Shown piece after piece: positions 34,336 to 43,896 of a stretch of DNA of 64,000 nucleotides (its first letter is position 1; each line of letters starts with the position of its first letter). Origin of the DNA: Myroides phaeus. Lineage in GTDB: Bacteria; Bacteroidota; Bacteroidia; Flavobacteriales; Flavobacteriaceae. Where the stretch lies: contig NZ_FNDQ01000003.1 of assembly GCF_900099675.1 (NCBI RefSeq), positions 124,001 through 188,000 on the forward strand. Reading direction: 5' to 3'. The position numbers were made by a program, and so were the translations under genes. The notes beneath the pieces are model-generated. The model saw only the letters and a program-made list of their open reading frames with translations, ran no database searches and was not told the origin of the DNA.

Positions 34336-35215
34336 ATTCATATTTCTTCATAAAATCTTTCGGAGTATAGCCTGTTTTCTTTTTGAATACTTTTGAAAAA
34401 TAAGAGTAATCTTCATAGCCTAAAATCACTGCTATATCACTAAAACTTTTGCCTGTATATAAAAGCATACGTTTTGCCTCAAGCACTACTCTATCCAATA
34501 TTATATCTGTTGTCGTTTTATCAACAAGTGTCTTACAAATTCTATTTAAATGCTTTTGCGTCATATTCATCCACTCTCCATATACCGCAGCAGACTTCTC
34601 TGTTCTAAAGTTCTTTTCTAATAAGTCTTCAAAATGTTGAAAATGGTTATTGTAATGCATATTTGCAACTACCTTAAATGATTCTCCGTGTAACAACATT
34701 CTGTTTGCTTGTACATAAAACAAAGAAGCTAAACTTACCAATACATTATTTTTCTTCCATTTTGCACTTTTAACCTCAGCAACCATCTGCTTCATTAAAT
34801 AAACAATAGAATCAATCTCCTTTTCTTCTACAACAAAACCATTTGGATAAATTGCAGATTTGAAAACAGGATATTCGCGTACTGTCTCTCTTACAAAAAA
34901 CAAGTCGAAAAACTCCTGTGTATGAAAAAAGATATAACCATCTATATCAGCTGACAATTCCCAACTATGTGTTTGCCCTGGTGCAAGCATAAAAACAGCA
35001 CCTCTTTTTACCTCAAAACTATTAAAGTCTATCTCGTGTGTCCCTGATCCATTGGTAAATATCATACAGGTATAAAAATTATGTTTATGAGGTTTCTCAA
35101 TATGTGTATGATTTGAGATTAGATGCTTAGGAATTGTATTTGCATAAAAATCAGCACGAAGTACATTCTTCGTCAAATCACGCATTTGTAAGATAGTTAT
35201 TTCATCCATTCTCAA
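34334..35215 (-). CDS. AraC-family transcriptional regulator
   Basis: 293 residues (291 if the ATG at 35209 is used). The N-terminal cupin domain has HKHNFYTCMIFTNGSGTHEI and LAPGQTHSWEL, an AraC ligand-binding layout. The C-terminal DNA-binding domain has WMNMTQKHLNRICK and a second helix-turn-helix ending YSYFSKVFKKKTGYTPKDFMKKY. It points away from the lipoprotein/ATP-grasp operon on its upstream side and could control it; this is only positional inference. Confidence 0.88.
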   Translation of the reverse strand: MRMDEITILQMRDLTKNVLRADFYANTIPKHLISNHTHIEKPHKHNFYTCMIFTNGSGTHEIDFNSFEVKRGAVFMLAPGQTHSWELSADIDGYIFFHTQEFFDLFFVRETVREYPVFKSAIYPNGFVVEEKEIDSIVYLMKQMVAEVKSAKWKKNNVLVSLASLFYVQANRMLLHGESFKVVANMHYNNHFQHFEDLLEKNFRTEKSAAVYGEWMNMTQKHLNRICKTLVDKTTTDIILDRVVLEAKRMLLYTGKSFSDIAVILGYEDYSYFSKVFKKKTGYTPKDFMKKYE

Positions 35216-35226
35216 AAATTAAAGGT

Positions 35227-35234
35227 CAAAAGTA
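35227..35234 (-). promoter_or_regulatory. -7 promoter element (TACTTTTG, minus strand) for the AraC gene
   Basis: Exact consensus 11-17 bases before the two possible start codons, giving a very short leader. Confidence 0.45.
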
Positions 35235-35392
35235 ACAAATAAAACAATAATCGCTTACTCACCCCTATTCTCCATACGTGAAATACATACAAAATATTCG
35301 CAATTACAAAATAAGTCAAAAAGGGGCAGCTACTATTTTACCTCCTTTTCTTAGCAAACTTTATTATCTTTAAGCCTTTAATTGAATTTCTT

Positions 35393-35680
35393 ATGAAATA
35401 TATATTACCTCTTTTATTCGTTTTTACATTAGTTTCTTGTTCTGAACAAAAACAAAACAACTTAGAACCTATTGACAAACAATCTGCCAGAGAAGTTACA
35501 CTGAAAGCTGTGGTTGTTGGTGATAGCATCTTGCATATTACAAGCCAAAAAATATGGGCTAACGGACAATTAGTTGCACAAAAAGTTGATACTGTAAAAA
35601 CACCTAAAGAAATTACTGTGTGGGGAGAAAAAACACCTACTACATTAGTGAAAACACCTATTTATGTAACTGTTGAATAA
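35393..35680 (+). CDS. Small lipoprotein, unrecognised
   Basis: 95 residues. Lipobox LVSC places the acylated Cys at residue 16 after MKYILPLLFVFTLVS. The mature part is short and beta-rich (REVTLKAVVVGDSILHIT, VAQKVDTVKTPKEITVWG). No family recognised. It is followed six bases later by the YgiB-like lipoprotein start, so it belongs to the same operon. A near-consensus TATCTTTA lies about 25 bases upstream. Confidence 0.75.
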   Translation: MKYILPLLFVFTLVSCSEQKQNNLEPIDKQSAREVTLKAVVVGDSILHITSQKIWANGQLVAQKVDTVKTPKEITVWGEKTPTTLVKTPIYVTVE

Positions 35681-35686
35681 TTGAAT

Positions 35687-36064
35687 ATGAGAAGGAAAAG
35701 TAGTAAAGCAGTTTCTCTTGTACTGATTACGGCGACTTTAGCCGCGTGTTCTAAGCCACAAGAAAACCAAGAACAAAAGCAACGTGTCTATATGCGTGCT
35801 GATAGTAGCGCTCCTTATACAGAGGTAACAGACCAATACCAACAACAAAGAAGTGGTGGTATGGGAATGGGTAGTGCTTTTTTATGGTATATGGCTTTCC
35901 GCCCTATGATGGGTGGTGGTATGGGCTATACAAGCCAAGGAATTGCTCCTCAATCAAATGTTGGTAATAATACGCACAAAGCAAATGCTTATGCCAAAAC
36001 TCAATCTGCAAGAGGTGGTTTTGGAAAAACGGCGACTGCTAAAAATAGTAGTGCTTCTTCTTAA
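35687..36064 (+). CDS. YgiB-like (DUF1190-type) lipoprotein
   Basis: 125 residues from the ATG at 35687; a TTG at 35681 is in frame but unlikely. Lipobox TLAAC gives an acylated Cys. The body is glycine- and methionine-rich (SGGMGMGSAFLWYM, RPMMGGGMGYTSQG). It closes with ARGGFGKTATAKNSS, like the RGGFG end of E. coli YgiB. In E. coli ygiB precedes ygiC, an ATP-grasp relative of glutathionylspermidine synthase; the same order is found here, which supports the call. Confidence 0.7.
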   Translation: MRRKSSKAVSLVLITATLAACSKPQENQEQKQRVYMRADSSAPYTEVTDQYQQQRSGGMGMGSAFLWYMAFRPMMGGGMGYTSQGIAPQSNVGNNTHKANAYAKTQSARGGFGKTATAKNSSASS

Positions 36065-36072
36065 CGATTGAA

Positions 36073-37215
36073 ATGAAAATAAAATATTTAACTGTTGATG
36101 TTAATTGGCAACATCGCTTAGAACAAAATGGTTTTGGTTATCATACGGATGATGAAAACACTCCGTATTGGGTAGAAAACTACTATTATAGTATTAACGA
36201 AGCTTTTGCTGATGAAGTGTATACTGCAACAGCGGATTTATGGACAATGTGCTTAGAAGCTGTTGACCACGTTATTTCAAACAAATTATACGATCAGTTT
36301 CAAATTCCTGTCTATATTCATCAATACATAGAAGATTCTTGGGAAAATGACGTGCCGAGTATCTATGGCCGCTTTGACTTTGTCTTTGATGAACAAAAAA
36401 AACAATTAAAGGTGTTAGAATTTAATGCTGACACGCCTACTTCATTGTATGAAACTGGTGTTGTACAATGGCAGTGGATGCAAAACTACTTTAAAGATAG
36501 CGTTGACCAATTTAACTCTGTTCACGATAGATTAATTGAGTCGTGGCAAGAAATTAAACCTTATTTAAAAGGAGATACCCTACATTTTAGCTGCGTTAGA
36601 GAGTCGCTTGAAGACTTAACTAACTTAGAGTACTTAAGAGACTGCGCTATGCAGGCAGGTATAAATACAAAGCTTATTTACATCGATGATATTGGTTGGA
36701 ATGGTGATACATTCACTGATTTAGAGGAAGAAGTTATCACTGATATCTTTAAGCTTTATCCTTGGGAATGGTTAATCTACGAACCGTTTGCTCTGCATAT
36801 TCCAAATGATACTGCAAAAGCAAATTGGATTGAACCAGCTTGGAAGATGATTCTTTCTAATAAGGCGATTATGGCTGTGTTGTGGAAATTATATCCTAAC
36901 CATCCTCTTTTATTGGAAACGTACTTTGACGAACCTAAGGGAATGTCTGATTACGTAAAGAAACCTTTACTTTCAAGAGAGGGTGCTAATGTTACAATGT
37001 ATAAAAACAACCAAATTATCGAGGCTTCTGCTGGTGAATATGGTGAAGAAGGATACATCTGTCAAGAATTAGCGCATCTTCACAAAGAAGAAACCGGGTA
37101 CTCTATTATTGGTAGCTGGGTAATTGGTCAAGAACCTTGTGGTATCACTTTTAGAGAAAGTGATAAGCTAATTACAACGGATAAAAGTAGATTTATACCT
37201 CATATTATTGAATAA
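36073..37215 (+). CDS. Glutathionylspermidine synthase-like ATP-grasp protein (YgiC-like)
   Basis: 380 residues, the size of YgiC/YjfC. Family landmarks: EFNADTPTSLYETGVVQW-type segment near residue 118, an acidic metal and ATP site region (IYEPFALHIP, LLSREGANVTMYKN) and the close GSWVIGQEPCGITFRESDKLIT. It holds only the synthetase (ATP-grasp) part without the amidase domain of E. coli Gss. It ligates an amine to a carboxylate in the family; the actual substrate of YgiC-like members is not settled. Eight bases after the YgiB-like gene, so one operon. Confidence 0.85.
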   Translation: MKIKYLTVDVNWQHRLEQNGFGYHTDDENTPYWVENYYYSINEAFADEVYTATADLWTMCLEAVDHVISNKLYDQFQIPVYIHQYIEDSWENDVPSIYGRFDFVFDEQKKQLKVLEFNADTPTSLYETGVVQWQWMQNYFKDSVDQFNSVHDRLIESWQEIKPYLKGDTLHFSCVRESLEDLTNLEYLRDCAMQAGINTKLIYIDDIGWNGDTFTDLEEEVITDIFKLYPWEWLIYEPFALHIPNDTAKANWIEPAWKMILSNKAIMAVLWKLYPNHPLLLETYFDEPKGMSDYVKKPLLSREGANVTMYKNNQIIEASAGEYGEEGYICQELAHLHKEETGYSIIGSWVIGQEPCGITFRESDKLITTDKSRFIPHIIE

Positions 37216-37260
37216 GTCTTGGGTATTATTTATAATTCTCAAACATAAAAACAAACTTAG

Positions 37261-37833
37261 ATGACCCCAGAATTTATATACGACAAGACATACGAAAACA
37301 CTGTTTTCAACTTTAACGACATTTCTTTTAGAGAGTTTGAGAACTGTAAGTTTATCAACTGTGACTTGAGTGCTTGTTCTTTTTTAGCAACCTTGTTTAT
37401 TGATTGCGACTTTACTGAATGTAATTTTAAAGATGCTGAAGTGAACTATGTTGGTATTAGAAACTGTAATTTCAACAAGTGTAACTTTACAAGAGTAAAC
37501 TTTGCAATGATAGATCAAACTATTTTTGAGTTTACTTTTACGGATTGTAATCTTGAATTTACACAGTTCTATGGATTAAAACTGAAACGTCAACTGTTTT
37601 CAAATTGTAGTTTAGTTAGTGCTGACTTTATGGAGGCCGATTTGACAATGGCTATGTTTGACAATTGTAACTTATATCGCGCTGTATTTACTAAGGCTAA
37701 CGCAGAAAAAGCAGACTTTTATACAAGTTATAATTACGAAATTGACCCACAATCTACTAAGCTTAAAAAGGCTATTTTCTCTGCTCAAGGATTAGCAGGA
37801 TTACTAACGCAACATCAATTAGTTTTAAAATAA
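37261..37833 (+). CDS. Pentapeptide-repeat protein
   Basis: 190 residues built of A(D/N)LxX-type pentapeptides (CKFINCDLSACSF, CDFTECNFKDAEV, CNFNKCNFTRVNF, ADFMEADLTMAMF, CNLYRAVFTKANAEKADF). These fold into a right-handed square beta-helix. The size and a C-terminal helical tail resemble Qnr-like proteins, some of which protect DNA gyrase, but the many Cys and lack of a clear Qnr loop make that uncertain. Single gene between the YgiC-like and AsmA-like genes. Confidence 0.85.
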   Translation: MTPEFIYDKTYENTVFNFNDISFREFENCKFINCDLSACSFLATLFIDCDFTECNFKDAEVNYVGIRNCNFNKCNFTRVNFAMIDQTIFEFTFTDCNLEFTQFYGLKLKRQLFSNCSLVSADFMEADLTMAMFDNCNLYRAVFTKANAEKADFYTSYNYEIDPQSTKLKKAIFSAQGLAGLLTQHQLVLK

Positions 37834-37898
37834 TTTAAGTTTACTTCATTTTTTTGTAACAAAAACGTACCTTTATTACGTTTTAATATAGAAAATAT

Positions 37899-40178
37899 AT
37901 GAAATTAACTTTCGGTAAAAGAATATTCCTTTACGGAGGAATATTCTTCTTAATTGTTTACTTCTTCGGGCAAACTTTCTTAAACAAATTTGTCAATACG
38001 AAATTACCCGAAATTATAGCAGACAAAAACGATACTCCTTATAACTTTTCCTACAAAGACGTAGATTATTCTTTGGCGCTACGCAAACTTACTGTGTCTG
38101 GAATTGAGTTAACCCCTAAAGAATCTCTGAAACAAGAAAACAAAACTTATATCTCTGGTACGGTTAAAAAAATCGTAGTTCAAGGTGTTGGTTTTAAAGA
38201 GTTGTTTAGAAACCATAACTTAATTGCTAATAAAATTAGATTAGTTGAACCTGACTTTACAGTGATGCAGAGCGATAGTGTTCCTCCTCCTGCCAAAAAG
38301 TTTGACCTTACTAATAGTATTGATATCAGCAAAATATTTGTTGAGAATGCACACGTAAAAATCAAAGCAATTAAAGACAATCACCTCATCAATGAAGTGT
38401 TTAATTTTAATGCTGATATATTAGGGGTGCACTTTGGAATGGAAACTAAAAACAAGCCTATTCCTTTTACATACGAAAAATACACAATGTCTTGTGATTC
38501 TGTTTACAATAGGTTGAACGATTTGCACAGATTAAAAATTGGTAGCATTCAGATAGACCCTGATAAGTTTATCGCAAACAAAATTACTATTCGTCCTATT
38601 CGACAACAAATTGACTCGCTCGAAAAAGACAACTTATTATTGCTAAACATTCCTAAACTTGAATTATTAGGAACTGACTGGGGATATAGAGACAACCGTG
38701 ATTTTTATGTTGAAATAAGTACGATACAAACAGACTCTACTTCGTTTAAAGTTTTACAGAAAAAACAAAAAACACAAAAAGAGCTAAAAAAAACAACTCA
38801 AAAAGTACTCCCTCCTCTTATTCCGTTTGACTTAAAGATTGGGGATATTAAAATTACTAATTTTCACTTCAACTCTCTTGATGTATGGAATACAAACAGA
38901 GCTAATCTGTGGATCCACAATATCAAAAACAGTGTATATGACACACTCCGCATTGATAAAATAAAGTTAGAGAATGCACTTGTTACACATACACCTAAAG
39001 AGAAGTTTAATGCGCCAAAAGCTAAATTAAAACAAATTGACGACCGTATTTTTATCGACTCTCTTGTTCTTAAAAATGCTAATTACGTTTTAAAGGAAGA
39101 GAAATACGAGAAAAACACTTTAGAACTTAACAATATTAATGCAACTATTCAAGACATTAATATCAATGAACAAACAACCTTAGAAAAGGTTCCGTTTACT
39201 TATAAGAACACTCTTCTACAGGTAGATAAAATCTATTATAATACACAGAAGTTTTACGACATACACGCTGATAATCTAAATATTACTGACAACAAGTTGG
39301 TAATGAAGAACTTTGCAATGAAACCTAAATACTCTCGTAAAAAAACGGTGAGTATGTTTAGATATGCTGACGATATTTTTAATTTATCTGCCAATGAAAT
39401 AGCCTTAACTGACTACAAATGGGGATTTGATAAAAATGGCGTGTTCGATTTTTACACTAAAAACATCCACATCGAAAATATTGATGCTAACATTTTTAGA
39501 GATAAAGCGCCTGAATTTAATATGAGTATTAAACCGATGTTTAGTAAAAAACTAAGGGACTTAAAATTCGGAATGCAAGTAGATCAAGTTACCATTCGCC
39601 GTTCTAAATTAGTATATGAGGAAACAGATGAAAAAGCCATAGCCCCTGGTAAGATCTTATTTACCAATTTTAGTGCTACAATCAACAATGTTTACAGTGG
39701 CTTCAATAGAACGAAAGTTCCACGTACTACAATTGCCGTAGATGCGCGATTTATGAATGCAGCACCAATTCGCGTTGATTGGTCTTTCAATATATTAAAC
39801 AGACGTGATCAGTTTAATATTCAAGGAGTAATTACTAACTTTCCGGCAACGGCAATGCACCAGTTTTTACAACCTTACGTCAAAGCTTCAACAGAAGGTA
39901 CATTAGATATTGTCAAATTCAATTTCAACGGAAACAATACCTCTGCGACAGGAACTTTTGGAATGGAATACAAAGATTTAAAAGTTACCCTTTATCGCAA
40001 AGATGGTAAAGCGAAGAGACGTGTTCTTTCAGCTTTGGGTAATCTTTTTATTCGCAAAAACACAAAAGGAGATGTGAAAACAGTAGACATTAAAAAGGTA
40101 GATCGTATTCAAGAGAAATCTTTTTTCAACTACTTATGGCTTTGTGTAATGCAAGGATTAAAACAAACAATATTATAA
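37899..40178 (+). CDS. AsmA-like inner-membrane-anchored protein
   Basis: 759 residues. One N-terminal membrane helix (IFLYGGIFFLIVYFFGQTFL) and then a long, beta-rich domain on the periplasmic side. Repeated short strands (LRKLTVSGIELTP, IKNSVYDTLRIDKIKL, RDLKFGMQVDQVTIRRS) and the closing AMHQFLQPYVKASTEGTLDIVKFNF with GTFGMEYKDLKVTL match the style of AsmA/TamB-like or DUF748 proteins, which help lipid or outer-membrane protein traffic. Family call by overall pattern; specific role unknown. Starts 65 bases after the pentapeptide gene. Confidence 0.65.
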   Translation: MKLTFGKRIFLYGGIFFLIVYFFGQTFLNKFVNTKLPEIIADKNDTPYNFSYKDVDYSLALRKLTVSGIELTPKESLKQENKTYISGTVKKIVVQGVGFKELFRNHNLIANKIRLVEPDFTVMQSDSVPPPAKKFDLTNSIDISKIFVENAHVKIKAIKDNHLINEVFNFNADILGVHFGMETKNKPIPFTYEKYTMSCDSVYNRLNDLHRLKIGSIQIDPDKFIANKITIRPIRQQIDSLEKDNLLLLNIPKLELLGTDWGYRDNRDFYVEISTIQTDSTSFKVLQKKQKTQKELKKTTQKVLPPLIPFDLKIGDIKITNFHFNSLDVWNTNRANLWIHNIKNSVYDTLRIDKIKLENALVTHTPKEKFNAPKAKLKQIDDRIFIDSLVLKNANYVLKEEKYEKNTLELNNINATIQDININEQTTLEKVPFTYKNTLLQVDKIYYNTQKFYDIHADNLNITDNKLVMKNFAMKPKYSRKKTVSMFRYADDIFNLSANEIALTDYKWGFDKNGVFDFYTKNIHIENIDANIFRDKAPEFNMSIKPMFSKKLRDLKFGMQVDQVTIRRSKLVYEETDEKAIAPGKILFTNFSATINNVYSGFNRTKVPRTTIAVDARFMNAAPIRVDWSFNILNRRDQFNIQGVITNFPATAMHQFLQPYVKASTEGTLDIVKFNFNGNNTSATGTFGMEYKDLKVTLYRKDGKAKRRVLSALGNLFIRKNTKGDVKTVDIKKVDRIQEKSFFNYLWLCVMQGLKQTIL

Positions 40179-40202
40179 ATCAACAAAACACGATATAAAC
40201 AA

Positions 40203-40952
40203 ATGAAAACAGCCTTAATAACAGGAGCTACATCCGGAATTGGAAAAGCAACTGCTGAAACGTTAGCTCCTAATCACCGCTTAATTTTATGTGGTCGTAG
40301 AGCAGAGAAACTAAATGAAATTGCCCAAGAACTTTCTAAAGTAACTGAAGTAACCACACTAACTTTTGATGTTAGTCACAAAGAAGAAACGTTTGCAGCA
40401 ATTAACTCACTACCGCAACAATGGCAACACGTTGATGTTTTAGTAAACAATGCTGGAAACGCACACGGTTTAGCAAGCTTTCAAGAGGCAGATATTAACG
40501 ATTTAGAAGCGATGATAGATATCAATGTTAAAGGAGTTATCTATGTTACAAAAGCAGTCTTACCATTGATGATGCCAAATCAATCTGGGCATATTGTAAA
40601 CCTATCTTCTATTGCAGGAAAAGAAACGTACCAAAACGGAACTGTTTACTGTGCTTCAAAAGCGGCAGTCGAAGCTTTATCTAAGGGAATGCGCTTAGAT
40701 TTATTAACAAGTGGTATCAAAGTAACCAATATTGCACCAGGAGCAGTTGAAACAGAATTCTCTGTTGTTCGCTTTAAAGGAGACAAAGAAAAAGCTGATC
40801 AGGTTTACAAAGGATACACACCACTTGCAGCACAAGATATCGCTAATGCAATTGCTTATGCTGTAAACCAACCTGAGCACGTACAAATAGCTGATATGAC
40901 GGTATTTCCAAAGGCGCAAGCAGGACCTTCTGCCTTCAATAAAAAAGTATAA
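40203..40952 (+). CDS. Short-chain dehydrogenase (YdfG-like)
   Basis: 249 residues, classical SDR. Cofactor motif TGATSGIGKA at 8-17, LCGRRAEKL suggesting NADP preference by the Arg pair, NNAG in the middle, and the catalytic Ser/Tyr/Lys in SSIAGKETYQNGTVYCASKAA. Similar to YdfG-type NADP-dependent serine/3-hydroxy acid dehydrogenases; the substrate cannot be fixed from sequence. It starts 24 bases after the AsmA-like gene and may share its message. Confidence 0.88.
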   Translation: MKTALITGATSGIGKATAETLAPNHRLILCGRRAEKLNEIAQELSKVTEVTTLTFDVSHKEETFAAINSLPQQWQHVDVLVNNAGNAHGLASFQEADINDLEAMIDINVKGVIYVTKAVLPLMMPNQSGHIVNLSSIAGKETYQNGTVYCASKAAVEALSKGMRLDLLTSGIKVTNIAPGAVETEFSVVRFKGDKEKADQVYKGYTPLAAQDIANAIAYAVNQPEHVQIADMTVFPKAQAGPSAFNKKV

Positions 40953-40982
40953 TTTTTTTCTTTTTAGTCTCACTTTAAAGAA

Positions 40983-40990
40983 TACATTTG
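40983..40990 (+). promoter_or_regulatory. -7 promoter element TACATTTG for the WG-repeat gene
   Basis: Exact consensus 25 bases before the ATG at 41016. Confidence 0.55.
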
Positions 40991-41015
40991 TGGCACTATT
41001 AGCGCACTTTGTCCT

Positions 41016-41666
41016 ATGAAAAAAACAATAGCAATTAGCCTATTTTTGGCATTATATTGCACCAATAGTTGGGCTGTTAAAAAGTCTTCTATTAACTATG
41101 AATATCTTGTTGAAAGTACTTTCAAAACAGATACTATCTTTATTGACTTAAAGAATGATCCAGACTTTAAGTTTAAAAAAGGATTGCGTTGGTATCAGGA
41201 TCCTGAATTGGAATTATTCGGTATCAAAAACGCGCAAGATGAAATCTATATTGAACCGTTGTTTTATCAAATCGAATCTTTTATAGATGGCGTTTCTATT
41301 GTTACCACAGACGACTTTCAAGGAGCTATAAACGACAAAGGAGAGGTTATCATTCCTTTTTCTTATGAAGAACTACAAACAAGTAGTGAATTTAAAATAG
41401 CCTATGTAGATGCTGATAAATGGGGGTTCTTTAATACGAAAGGAGAAAAAGTGATTGATGCAGAATATGACTTTGTAGGAAGTTTCTCAGACGGATTAGC
41501 GCTTGCTTCAAAAAACAACTTATTTGGGTATATCAATCACCAAGGAAAGACAGTAATCCCTTTTCAATACGATTATGCAAGTAACTTTGAAGATGGTGAA
41601 GCACGTGTTGAAATAAAGTTCCGCTCTTTTGTTATCAATAAAAAAGGAATAAAAATAGCAGACTAA
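41016..41666 (+). CDS. WG-repeat secreted protein
   Basis: 216 residues. Signal peptide ending NSWA at residue 21. The mature protein carries WG/KWG-type beta repeats (GAINDKGEVIIPFSYEEL, WGFFNTKGEKVIDAEYDF, FGYINHQGKTVIPFQYDY), each ending in the D-x-A/G turn. Such repeats bind ligands or peptidoglycan-type polymers, but no function is established. Own promoter and terminator. Confidence 0.85.
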   Translation: MKKTIAISLFLALYCTNSWAVKKSSINYEYLVESTFKTDTIFIDLKNDPDFKFKKGLRWYQDPELELFGIKNAQDEIYIEPLFYQIESFIDGVSIVTTDDFQGAINDKGEVIIPFSYEELQTSSEFKIAYVDADKWGFFNTKGEKVIDAEYDFVGSFSDGLALASKNNLFGYINHQGKTVIPFQYDYASNFEDGEARVEIKFRSFVINKKGIKIAD

Positions 41667-41714
41667 AAATAAATATTGCGTGTCAATACTATTTGCTACT
41701 GCAACAAAAAAAAG

Positions 41715-41752
41715 AAAGGTCATAAAAGCTAAAAACTTTTATGACCTTTTTT
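41715..41752 (+). terminator. Terminator of the WG-repeat gene
   Basis: AAAGGTCATAAAAG / CTTTTATGACCTTT, perfect 14-bp arms, then a T run. Confidence 0.85.
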
Positions 41753-41801
41753 ATTGACTTCTAAAGCAAACCTCATCTTCCTTCTAAATAGTGTATAACA
41801 A

Positions 41802-41834
41802 AAAAGCAACCTTACACTCTGTAAGATTGCTTTT
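41802..41834 (-). terminator. Terminator of the TonB receptor gene
   Basis: AAAAGCAACCTTAC / GTAAGATTGCTTTT with one mismatch; the A run to the left is a U run on the minus transcript. Confidence 0.7.
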
Positions 41835-41866
41835 CATAGCTAACTATAATCAATAATTCCGAAGAA

Positions 41867-43747
41867 CTATAATCCATTAAATTTAACACCTAATGTAAAC
41901 CATCTGCCAGGCATTGGTACTACCCCAGCCTCGTTGTATGTTGTATTGAAGATATTTTGAGCATCTACATAGAAATTAAACTTTTCTAAAGTATAACTCA
42001 CTCTAATATCATTCACCCAATAACTCTTATAGCTTAATCGGTCGTTAAAACGATTGACAAACGCTGTACTAAAGTTTTTATACTTATAATTAATTGTACC
42101 AACTACTTGATGTTTTAAAGCCTCTGAAGAATATTTAGAAATTTTATTCTCTGCTCTATTCTCAAGTTTTGGTGATAAATAAGTATAAGCTAAACCAAGA
42201 TTCCATTGAGATACATCATTTCCGAACGCATATTTGAATGTTGTATTAACTCCTGTTGTTTTATTCTTAGCAGCATTTACAGGCTCAAAAGGTTGAGACA
42301 CATCTGAGCGTACCCAGTGAATAAACTCATCTATATCGCGGTAAAACACAAATGCTTCAGCAGAGAATCCGTCTTTAATATATTTTGCTCCCCCTTCTAC
42401 TTGGTAAGCTTTTTCTGGATCTAAATCAGGATTACCAACATTCCCAGGTCTTTGATTTAAATATAAATCAGTAAACGATGGTAAACGCTGACTTGTTCCT
42501 GCACTAAATACAGCCTTCCAATTAGAATTGAATGCATAACTCATATCAATCCCTGGAAACACTTGCCAACCATATTGTGTATTATAATTCACATAAGCTC
42601 CAAGATTAATATCTAAGCTATTGAAAAACTCACGTTGAAACTCTGCAAAGAATCCATAATTACTCTTGCTGTGATCTCCAATATTAGTAGAATTAATCTC
42701 CTCATATCTCATTTCAGCACCTACGTTAAACTTTCCAAAGTCAACTTCATACTGTCCTTTTACATCTGCTGTAATAGCGTGTGTATAGTGTCTACTACGT
42801 GCAACATCAAGTTTATGTCTAAAATATTGATAATCGTCAAAGTTGTAGCGGTAAGCTACACTTGGCGATAATAAAAACTTATCACTTAAGCGATGTTTAG
42901 AACTAAAGTTAGCAAATGTAGTACTAACAATTTCTTTTGAGTTTTTATCCCCTGGAGCAGCATAGAAACCATTTGCACCAAATGAACTTCTTGCATATCC
43001 CCCTAACACCATAATAGAGTTGTTTTCATTTGGAACAATATTCCCTTGATAGAAAACCTTGTTATTATGAAATGCCGTATTATATCTATAACCATTACCC
43101 GAATCGTGTGTTCCAAAAAGCATGTGGTTATGCTTTTTCTTAAGCACAGTTCCACCTACTTGTACTCCACGTCCGTTAAACATATCTCCGTGGTCATCTT
43201 CTTTATCCTTCTTAAAACTTGTCCCTCCATAAACGTGTGCAAACACACCATCTTTAGAAGGGTTTTTAGTAACGATATTAACTACACCAGTCAAACTATT
43301 CACTCCATATAAACGGGCAGATGGTCCGCGTAGAATCTCTACTCTTTCAATTGCCTCTAAAGGAACTGGAATATTTAACGCATTGTGGCCTGTTTGTGGG
43401 TCTGTTAACTTTTGTCCATTTAACAACAATAAGTTTTGTTCAAAACTACCTCCATCAATACTCAAATCTGCTTGTGTTCCAAAAGGACCACGTTGGCGTA
43501 AATCCACACCAGCTGCATAACTAAGCAATTCATTCACAGAAGAAACAGGTAATTGCTTTATCTGTTCTTTGCTTAGAATAGTGATGTTTCTATTTTTCAA
43601 CGAACTTGCAAGTTGTAAACGTTGATTATAGATAACAATCTCTTCAATATTATTAGTAATTTCTTGTTCACTTGTTGTTTTCTCTTGTGCATAAACACCA
43701 GAAATAGCAGAAAGCATCAGTGATAAAATAACACTTCTCTTAACCAT
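41867..43747 (-). CDS. TonB-dependent receptor (BtuB/siderophore type)
   Basis: 626 residues. Signal peptide to YAQ (residue 21). The plug domain follows the classic pattern (LPVSSVNELLSYAAGVDLRQ, then DLSIDGGSFEQNLLLLNGQ, RVEILRGPSARLYGVNSLTG). The barrel ends in the outer-membrane insertion signal VKFNGL with a terminal hydrophobic residue after YNEAGVVPMPGRWFTLG. There is no N-terminal regulatory-like domain, unlike the tandem pair at 5-10 kb. The closest style is vitamin B12 or ferric-siderophore uptake. No cobalamin riboswitch fits in its 95-base upstream gap. Confidence 0.85.
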   Translation of the reverse strand: MVKRSVILSLMLSAISGVYAQEKTTSEQEITNNIEEIVIYNQRLQLASSLKNRNITILSKEQIKQLPVSSVNELLSYAAGVDLRQRGPFGTQADLSIDGGSFEQNLLLLNGQKLTDPQTGHNALNIPVPLEAIERVEILRGPSARLYGVNSLTGVVNIVTKNPSKDGVFAHVYGGTSFKKDKEDDHGDMFNGRGVQVGGTVLKKKHNHMLFGTHDSGNGYRYNTAFHNNKVFYQGNIVPNENNSIMVLGGYARSSFGANGFYAAPGDKNSKEIVSTTFANFSSKHRLSDKFLLSPSVAYRYNFDDYQYFRHKLDVARSRHYTHAITADVKGQYEVDFGKFNVGAEMRYEEINSTNIGDHSKSNYGFFAEFQREFFNSLDINLGAYVNYNTQYGWQVFPGIDMSYAFNSNWKAVFSAGTSQRLPSFTDLYLNQRPGNVGNPDLDPEKAYQVEGGAKYIKDGFSAEAFVFYRDIDEFIHWVRSDVSQPFEPVNAAKNKTTGVNTTFKYAFGNDVSQWNLGLAYTYLSPKLENRAENKISKYSSEALKHQVVGTINYKYKNFSTAFVNRFNDRLSYKSYWVNDIRVSYTLEKFNFYVDAQNIFNTTYNEAGVVPMPGRWFTLGVKFNGL

Positions 43748-43788
43748 TTTAATATAATTTTCAGCAAAATTATCCTTATATCACACGA

Positions 43789-43796
43789 CAAAGGTA
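43789..43796 (-). promoter_or_regulatory. -7 promoter element (TACCTTTG, minus strand) for the TonB receptor
   Basis: Exact consensus 42 bases before the ATG. A second exact match, TAATTTTG, lies at 43765-43772. GTAGTCCGG occurs twice at this side (43794-43802 and 43817-43825), 23 bases apart, and may be an operator. Confidence 0.5.
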
Positions 43797-43896
43797 GTCC
43801 GGTTTTAAAATAGAAAGTAGTCCGGAAATAACAATCACAAATTGGCTCTTTTTAGCAAAAAAAAATCAAATTATAGCACATCACTGAAAAAACAAG

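Noticed and set aside
43748..43842. Cobalamin riboswitch before the BtuB-like receptor
   Set aside because: Only about 95 bases separate the divergent genes and no conserved riboswitch core is seen.
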